Shown: positions 59,308 through 64,000 of the stretch, piece after piece
Layout: every line of letters starts with the position of its first letter
Position numbering within the stretch: position 1 is the stretch's first letter
NCBI RefSeq assembly: GCF_000739815.1
Contig: NZ_BBJJ01000002.1
Location: 1 to 64,000, forward strand
Source of the DNA: Paraburkholderia mimosarum LMG 23256 = NBRC 106338
GTDB lineage: Bacteria > Pseudomonadota > Gammaproteobacteria > Burkholderiales > Burkholderiaceae
Reading direction: 5' to 3'
Length of the DNA stretch: 64,000 nt
The notes under the pieces: generated by a model
The model's database searches: none
Told to the model about the DNA's origin: nothing
What the model saw: only the letters and a program-made list of their open reading frames with translations
Program-made: the position numbers and the translations under genes

Positions 59308-59525
59308 GCACATCCCTGCCTGCCGGGGCCCGTTGACGCCAATAACGGGGCCTGGCATCTTGGCCCACGATAGCGAGACTTAGGCGGCTGTGGACAGTGC
59401 ATCGCCATTTCGGGCCGCCTAGACTGCACATAAACGTGCCGCGTGCCTCGCACGCGCAGGTGCGCAGCGGCTGCGCGACGGACCATCCCATCGACACGAC
59501 CGACACTCCACGGATACGCACATCC
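59308..59525. other. Spacer between hydrolase and gmm
   Basis: An imperfect hairpin made by GGCCCGTT and AACGGGGCC near 59325-59352 could end the hydrolase transcript, but it lacks a U-run. Nothing else is seen. Confidence 0.35.
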
Positions 59526-59978
59526 ATGCTGTCGCCTACCGAATTCCTGGAGGTGGTGCGGCTCGCGCCGCTCGTCGCGATCGACCTGATCGTCGCCGAC
59601 GCCGACGGCCGCGTGCTCGTCGGCCAGCGGCGCAACCGCCCCGCGCGCGGCACATGGTTCGTGCCGGGCGGACGCATCCGCAAGGACGAGCGGCTCGACG
59701 CCGCGTTCACGCGCATCGTCCAGACGGAACTTGGCATTGCGAGCATGCAACGCTCGTCGGCGCGTTTTGTCGGCGTGTATGAGCATCACTATCCCGACAA
59801 CTTCGTGGCGGAAAACGGCATCGGCACCCACTATGTGGTGCTCGCCTATTCATTCATGCTGGATAGCACGGTGCCCGTCGGGCGCTTCGACCAGCACAGT
59901 CATTACGCGTGGCTTTGGCCCGACGAACTGCTCGCACGCGACGATGTGCACCGAAATACGAAGGAGTACTTTCGATAG
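59526..59978 (+). CDS. gmm: GDP-mannose mannosyl hydrolase
   Basis: Gmm is a Nudix-type enzyme that hydrolyses GDP-mannose or GDP-glucose by substitution at carbon. The 150-residue protein has DLIVADADGRVLVGQRRNRP, the GDPMH form of the Nudix box starting TWFVPGGRIRKDERLDAAF, then ELGI, and VYEHHYPDNF and GTHYVVLAYSF. ATG 59526 is chosen because GDPMH sequence begins immediately. Its presence beside GDP-fucose genes matches colanic acid clusters, where it may balance GDP-mannose and GDP-fucose. Confidence 0.9.
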   Translation: MLSPTEFLEVVRLAPLVAIDLIVADADGRVLVGQRRNRPARGTWFVPGGRIRKDERLDAAFTRIVQTELGIASMQRSSARFVGVYEHHYPDNFVAENGIGTHYVVLAYSFMLDSTVPVGRFDQHSHYAWLWPDELLARDDVHRNTKEYFR

Positions 59979-60019
59979 AGACACGACGCGCGAGCCGGGC
60001 CCGCGTGACGAAAGCCGAC

Positions 60020-60988
60020 TCAGCCGACCGCGGCGGCGGGGGCCAGCAGCGCACTCGCCTCTTCGGCCAGAGCGGCCGTGAGATGCGCGTGCGCGCCTTC
60101 GCCCTCGAGCGGCACGACTTGCCCCTCGCGCGCGCGCAGCCATGCGCCGAACGCCTCACGGACTTCCGGGTGACGCAACGCATAGTCCACGGTCGCCTGC
60201 AGATAGCCGAGCTTGCTGCCACAGTCGAAACGACGGCCGCTGTAGCGATACGCGAGTACCTGCTCATCGGCGAGCATCGACTGGATGGCGTCGCTCAACT
60301 GCCACTCCTCTCCGGGCGCGGGAGTCAGGGCGCGCAAATGCCCGAAAATGCCCGGCATCAGCACGTAGCGCCCCACCACGCCGAGCGTGGAAGGCGCTTC
60401 GTCGGGCTCGGGCTTCTCGACGATGCGCGACATGCGAAACACGTGCTCGTCCCAGGGCCGGCCCATCACGACTCCGTACGAGCGCGAGTCCTCGCGCTCG
60501 ATTTGCTCGACGGCGACGAGGGAGCAATGGTAGTGATCGAAGCGCTCGATCATCTGCGTGAGCACGGGCGGGCTCGCGTCGATGAGGTCGTCGGCGAGCA
60601 GCACGGCGAACGGCTCGTCGCCGATGATCTTCTGCGCGCACAGCACCGCATGGCCGAGGCCGAGCGGCTCGGGCTGTCTCACGAAGATGCATTCCACGTG
60701 GGCGGGCTTGATGCTTTGCACGGCTGCGAGCAGCGCTGACTTGCCGCGCGCCGCGAGTTCGCGCTCGATCTCATAGGACTTGTCGAAATGGTCTTCGATG
60801 GCCCGCTTGCCGCGTCCCGTCACGAAGACCAGTTCGGTCATGCCGGCGGCCACCGCTTCTTCGACCGCATACTGGATGAGCGGCTTGTCCACGACCGGCA
60901 GCATCTCCTTGGGACTCGCCTTGGTGGCCGGCAGGAACCGCGTGCCGAGACCCGCAACCGGAAAGACGGCCTTGCGCACTTTTATCAT
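60020..60988 (-). CDS. galU: UTP--glucose-1-phosphate uridylyltransferase
   Basis: GalU makes UDP-glucose, a precursor for the polymer. The predicted 322 residues include [61 protein letters not shown] (metal-binding) and [11 protein letters not shown]. Start ATG 60988 is at the beginning of the family similarity. It is convergent with gmm and divergent from the second GlxA-type regulator. No ugd gene accompanies it here. Confidence 0.95.
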   Translation of the reverse strand: MIKVRKAVFPVAGLGTRFLPATKASPKEMLPVVDKPLIQYAVEEAVAAGMTELVFVTGRGKRAIEDHFDKSYEIERELAARGKSALLAAVQSIKPAHVECIFVRQPEPLGLGHAVLCAQKIIGDEPFAVLLADDLIDASPPVLTQMIERFDHYHCSLVAVEQIEREDSRSYGVVMGRPWDEHVFRMSRIVEKPEPDEAPSTLGVVGRYVLMPGIFGHLRALTPAPGEEWQLSDAIQSMLADEQVLAYRYSGRRFDCGSKLGYLQATVDYALRHPEVREAFGAWLRAREGQVVPLEGEGAHAHLTAALAEEASALLAPAAAVG

Positions 60989-61268
60989 GATCGTCTCGCG
61001 CCTCACTTCAGTTCGCTGCATCGGTCGGTGATGGGTCCATCCCGGCCCCGCGTGTGGCGCAAGATGGATGCCGAGCCAGCTTATCCAGCCCATACCGAGC
61101 CATTCTGCCAACTTCTCGGCATTTTCAGACTGCGCCGCGCGCGCGCCATCGACCGGCTTATCATGGTTCCCGAGAGCGTGATGTGAACGCGCATAACAGC
61201 CACATCAGGGCGCGCGACGCAAAAACGCAACGTACTCCTGCGAATCCTTTCTGCGCGAGGAACCGGCC

Positions 61269-62273
61269 ATGCACATCGATCGGGTGGTCTGCCGGCAAGC
61301 CGCCTTCCAGCCGCGCGGCGCTCACTTGAAATTCGGACACGTGGCCAAACGCATCGGCATCCTGGTTTTCGAGGGCTTCCCGCTCGGGGACGTGTCCCTG
61401 CTCGCCGACGTTTTTCGTCTCGCGAACGACGCCTGCGCCGACACGCTTCCTGCCTATTCGCTCGTCATGCTCTCCGAAGCAGGCGGCAACGTGGCCAGTG
61501 GCTGTGGGCTGCGGATATGGTCCGAGAGCCTGCACGGACCGGTGCGCAGCGGCTTCGATACCCTATTCATCGCCGGCGGTCCGGGCGCGATGGAAGCGCG
61601 CGGCAACACGCGGCTCGTCGCGCGGCTGCAAGCGCTGGCGCCCAAGGTGCGCATCATCCGTGCGCTCGGCGAGGGCCGCGCCGTGCTCGCCGCAGCCGAC
61701 GTGCCGTTCCTGCGCGCGGGGGGCAACAGCGCAAGCTCGGCACACCGGCTGCGCCGCGCGCTCGAAGCGCGCAATGCCGGCGCTTCGGTGGTGACGCCTT
61801 CCGAGGCGCTCGTCGCCGCGTTAAAGGTGGTGAAGCGAAATCATGGCGTGGCGCTTGCGCAGCGCGTTTCCGAGCACTCGATGCCGGGCTCCTGGGAACG
61901 GCTTGGCCCCATGCTGGACGACGGCGAAACGGACAGCGCGAACGGCAAGATCAACTCGGCCGCTCACTGGCTGCGCGAAAACTACCACCAGCCGATTTCG
62001 GTCGCCGATGCGGCGCGCGTCGCGCAGATGAGCATGCGCAACTTCCTGCGCCACTTCAAGACGCAAACGGGGCTCACGCCCTCCGAATATCTGCTGCGCA
62101 CGCGGCTCGATGCCAGCTGCCTCTTGCTCGCGCAAACCAATCTGCCGATCGACGAGATCGCGCAGCGCTGCGGCGTGCCGCGCGGCGAGCGTCTCGCGCG
62201 CATCTTCCGGCGGCGGCTTTCGATCTCGCCTTCGGGATACCGAGCGGTGAACCGGAGGGTTTCGGGCGAATAG
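61269..62273 (+). CDS. GlxA-family AraC-type transcriptional regulator (second copy)
   Basis: This 334-residue regulator has the same build as the protein encoded at 55728-56723. A PfpI-like N-terminal domain (KRIGILVFEGFPLGDVSLLA, TLFIAGGPGAMEARGN) without a catalytic cysteine is joined to an AraC helix-turn-helix pair (ARVAQMSMRNFLRHFKTQTG, TPSEYLLRTRL, EIAQRCGVPRGERLARIF). GAGGAA precedes the ATG. It diverges from galU and ends before a strong terminator. The two regulators are clearly related, so they are likely paralogues bracketing the hydrolase-gmm-galU section. Confidence 0.88.
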   Translation: MHIDRVVCRQAAFQPRGAHLKFGHVAKRIGILVFEGFPLGDVSLLADVFRLANDACADTLPAYSLVMLSEAGGNVASGCGLRIWSESLHGPVRSGFDTLFIAGGPGAMEARGNTRLVARLQALAPKVRIIRALGEGRAVLAAADVPFLRAGGNSASSAHRLRRALEARNAGASVVTPSEALVAALKVVKRNHGVALAQRVSEHSMPGSWERLGPMLDDGETDSANGKINSAAHWLRENYHQPISVADAARVAQMSMRNFLRHFKTQTGLTPSEYLLRTRLDASCLLLAQTNLPIDEIAQRCGVPRGERLARIFRRRLSISPSGYRAVNRRVSGE

Positions 62274-62284
62274 GTTTGGCGGGT

Positions 62285-62308
62285 TTTCACCGCTGGTTTC
62301 ACCGCTGG
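62285..62308. repeat. 12-bp tandem direct duplication
   Basis: TTTCACCGCTGG occurs twice in direct succession between the regulator stop codon and its terminator. It is probably a chance slippage product. Confidence 0.7.
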
Positions 62309-62328
62309 TTTTGCCACCTCATACGCAC

Positions 62329-62361
62329 GACGCCGCGCTTTGGCGCGGCGTCGATTTTATT
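62329..62361 (+). terminator. Terminator after the second regulator gene
   Basis: GACGCCGCG (62329-62337) and CGCGGCGTC (62344-62352) form a perfect 9-bp stem with a 6-base loop, followed by GATTTTATT on the plus strand. It lies about 56 bases after the regulator stop. Confidence 0.75.
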
Positions 62362-62406
62362 CGGAATGCTGACTGTGCAATGAGCTTGCAACGTCAGCTT
62401 TCGCCG

Positions 62407-63609
62407 CTACAGCATGCCGGAGCCGAAGATCTCCGTGTGGATGCGCGAGGCGTCGACACCGCGGGCGAGCAGCGCGTCGCGCTGTTCGCGCATGAACGCC
62501 ACGGGTCCGCAAAGGTAGTAGTCGGCTTCGGGCAGCAGCACATCGGCTTCGATGCGGCCGAGGTCGATGCGCCCTTCGAAGTCGTGGTCCACGCCCTGGC
62601 GGTCGCTCGTGCCCACTTCCTCGTAGAACACCGCGCGCTTGACGTTCGGATACTCGGAAACGGCGTGGCGCAGGAAGTCGCGGAACGCATGCACCTTCGC
62701 ATTGCGGCAGGCGTGCACGAACATCACCTTGCGCTCGCTGCGTTCGGCGATCAGCGTAGAGAGCATCGACTTCATCGGCGTGATGCCCACGCCGCCGCTC
62801 ATCAGCACGACCGGCGTCGTCTTCTTGCGATCGAGCGTGAACTCGCCCATCGGCGCACTGACGTGCACCACTGCGCCCTCTTCCACGCCGTCATGCATGA
62901 TGTTCGACACGTGGCCGGGCTGCGTCTCGCCGCGGCCCGCCTCGCGCTTCACCGAAATGCGCAGCCACTTGCCGTGAGGCGCATCCGAGAGGCTGTACTG
63001 GCGCGGCTGGTCCACGCCGAGCTTGTCGACGAAGCGCGTCACGCTGACGTACTGGCCGGGCTCAAAGCGGCCTGCGGATGCGCCGTCGGCCGGCGCGAGA
63101 TAGAACGAGGTGATCTCGTCGCTTTCCACTTGCTTGCGCATCACCTTGAACGGACGGAAGCCGCTCCATGAAGCCCCTTCGTACAGCTTCGCCTCGGTGC
63201 CGATCATGATGTTCGCGAGCTGCTCATAGGCCACGGCCCAGGCGTCGAGCGTGGGCTGGTCTACAGCGTCGCCGAGCACGTCCACGACCGCGCCCAGCAG
63301 ATGGCGGCCAACGATCGGGTAGTGCTCCGGACGGATGTTCAGGCTCGCATGCTTGTGCGCGATGTGCGTGACCGCGCCGCCGAGCGCGCCCAGATTGTCG
63401 ATGTTGGCCGCATAGGCGTACACCGCGCGCGCGAGCGTTTCGGGCTGGCTGCCGCTTTGCTGGTGCGTCTGGTTGAAGATGTTCTTGAGTTCGGGGTGCG
63501 CGGCGAACATCCGCTTGTAGAAATGCTTGGTGATCGTGGTGCCGTGCTCGGCGAAAACGGGAGCAGTGGCCTTCACGCGGGCCATCTGGTCGGCGGTTAG
63601 CGCAGTCAT
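62407..63609 (-). CDS. hmp: Flavohaemoprotein (nitric oxide dioxygenase)
   Basis: Hmp oxidises nitric oxide to nitrate using O2 and NAD(P)H. The predicted 400 residues start with a globin domain (HFYKRMFAAHPELKNIF; proximal His85 in THIAHKHASL). A ferredoxin-reductase-like FAD/NAD domain follows (QPRQYSLSDAPHGKWLRISV; GGVGITPMKSML; YYLCGPVAFM). ATG 63609 follows AAGGAGAAG; the longer frame upstream overlaps the regulatory palindrome and is rejected. A perfect NsrR-type site just upstream explains its likely control by nitric oxide. Confidence 0.96.
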   Translation of the reverse strand: MTALTADQMARVKATAPVFAEHGTTITKHFYKRMFAAHPELKNIFNQTHQQSGSQPETLARAVYAYAANIDNLGALGGAVTHIAHKHASLNIRPEHYPIVGRHLLGAVVDVLGDAVDQPTLDAWAVAYEQLANIMIGTEAKLYEGASWSGFRPFKVMRKQVESDEITSFYLAPADGASAGRFEPGQYVSVTRFVDKLGVDQPRQYSLSDAPHGKWLRISVKREAGRGETQPGHVSNIMHDGVEEGAVVHVSAPMGEFTLDRKKTTPVVLMSGGVGITPMKSMLSTLIAERSERKVMFVHACRNAKVHAFRDFLRHAVSEYPNVKRAVFYEEVGTSDRQGVDHDFEGRIDLGRIEADVLLPEADYYLCGPVAFMREQRDALLARGVDASRIHTEIFGSGML

Positions 63610-63627
63610 TTGCGGCTTCTCCTTGGT

Positions 63628-63652
63628 AAAGATGTACAAACGATACATCTTT
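63628..63652. promoter_or_regulatory. NsrR-type palindrome upstream of hmp
   Basis: AAAGATGTA-CAAACGA-TACATCTTT is a perfect 9-bp inverted repeat with a 7-base centre, matching the AAGATGYATTT...RCATCTT pattern known for NsrR, the nitric oxide-sensing iron-sulfur repressor. It ends 19 bases before the hmp ATG, so a bound repressor would block the promoter or early transcription. Confidence 0.8.
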
Positions 63653-63853
63653 AATCCGCCAGCCCGGGCCGGTCATTTTGTCGCACCCCCGCAATTTCGA
63701 GAGTGCGCGCCAGATGGGCTGGGACCGGCTGGCCGTCGCGCGCGACTCCGCGAGCTTTTTGCACTGCAAGAAAGGAATCGTTGGGCGCTACGGCGGTGCG
63801 AGATGAGAAGACATCCACCGAGCACCGCGTAGTCGTTTCAAACTCCGCACCTT

Positions 63854-64000
63854 TTACGCGCCTTCACCCTTGTCCGCGCCCCGGTCGTGCTGCCACAGTA
63901 CATCGCTGCCGCCCGCTGCCCGGTTCAGCACGCGCGCGAGCACGAACAGCAGGTCGGACAGCCGGTTGACGTAGCGGCGCGGGGTGTCGGCAAGCGGCGG
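63854..64000 (-). CDS. Cob(I)alamin adenosyltransferase, PduO type (C-terminal part, runs off window)
   Basis: Only the last ~48 codons are present; the gene continues past 64000. The visible part includes PRRYVNRLSDLLFVLARVLNR, the RLSDxLFxxAR signature of PduO-type ATP:corrinoid adenosyltransferases, and ends DRGADKGEGA. The enzyme transfers the adenosyl group of ATP to cob(I)alamin. The stop codon is at 63854-63856. Confidence 0.85.
   Translation of the reverse strand, partial: PPLADTPRRYVNRLSDLLFVLARVLNRAAGGSDVLWQHDRGADKGEGA

Overview
The window is a GC-rich bacterial chromosome segment. Its gene order and protein sequences point to the family Burkholderiaceae, most likely Paraburkholderia or a close relative. 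This is inferred from the heat-shock block hrcA-hemH-hslR-grpE-dnaK-dnaJ, the run hda-HAD phosphatase-pcnB-folK-dgk-panB, and the general protein character. No transposase, integrase, CRISPR array or rRNA gene is visible.

Positions 1-9000: purM is divergent from hda. Downstream of hda lie a HAD phosphatase, poly(A) polymerase, folK and dgk, joined by start/stop overlaps or short gaps, and then panB with a terminator. From 7.4 to 9.1 kb is a less orderly stretch with small orphan ORFs and a cloverleaf-like element that begins like a tRNA but does not complete one.

Positions 9097-33435 hold core genes. On the minus strand are a fused pabB-pabC, dnaJ, dnaK, grpE, hslR, hemH and hrcA, with two sigma32-like promoters. 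Then come nadK, recN, a 65-residue protein, glnE (minus), a very large YhdP-type protein, a Nit-like amidase, tldD and aroG. The aroG leader is the best regulatory find. A sigma70-like promoter is followed by a 22-codon reading frame with eight consecutive aromatic codons, and then by mutually exclusive stems ending in a terminator with a T-run. Together these make a textbook transcription attenuator for DAHP synthase.

Positions 33499-61000 are an exopolysaccharide locus resembling the colanic acid system. It carries manC, a WcaJ-type initiating transferase, a Wzc-type tyrosine kinase, gmd, fcl, wcaI, a wcaF-like acetyltransferase, wza, a Wzy-like polymerase, a Wzx-like flippase, an O-acyltransferase, further glycosyltransferases, gmm and galU. 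It also has a secreted clan-A-like glycoside hydrolase and a secreted protein of unknown function. GDP-mannose, GDP-fucose and UDP-glucose are the predicted precursors. Two related GlxA-type AraC regulators bracket the hydrolase-gmm-galU section. No partner phosphatase for the tyrosine kinase is present. Several intergenic regions carry repeats that look like operators.

Positions 62407-64000: a flavohaemoprotein gene sits behind a perfect NsrR-type palindrome. The window ends inside a cobalamin adenosyltransferase gene. Functions are assigned from recognisable protein sequence; no database search was run.
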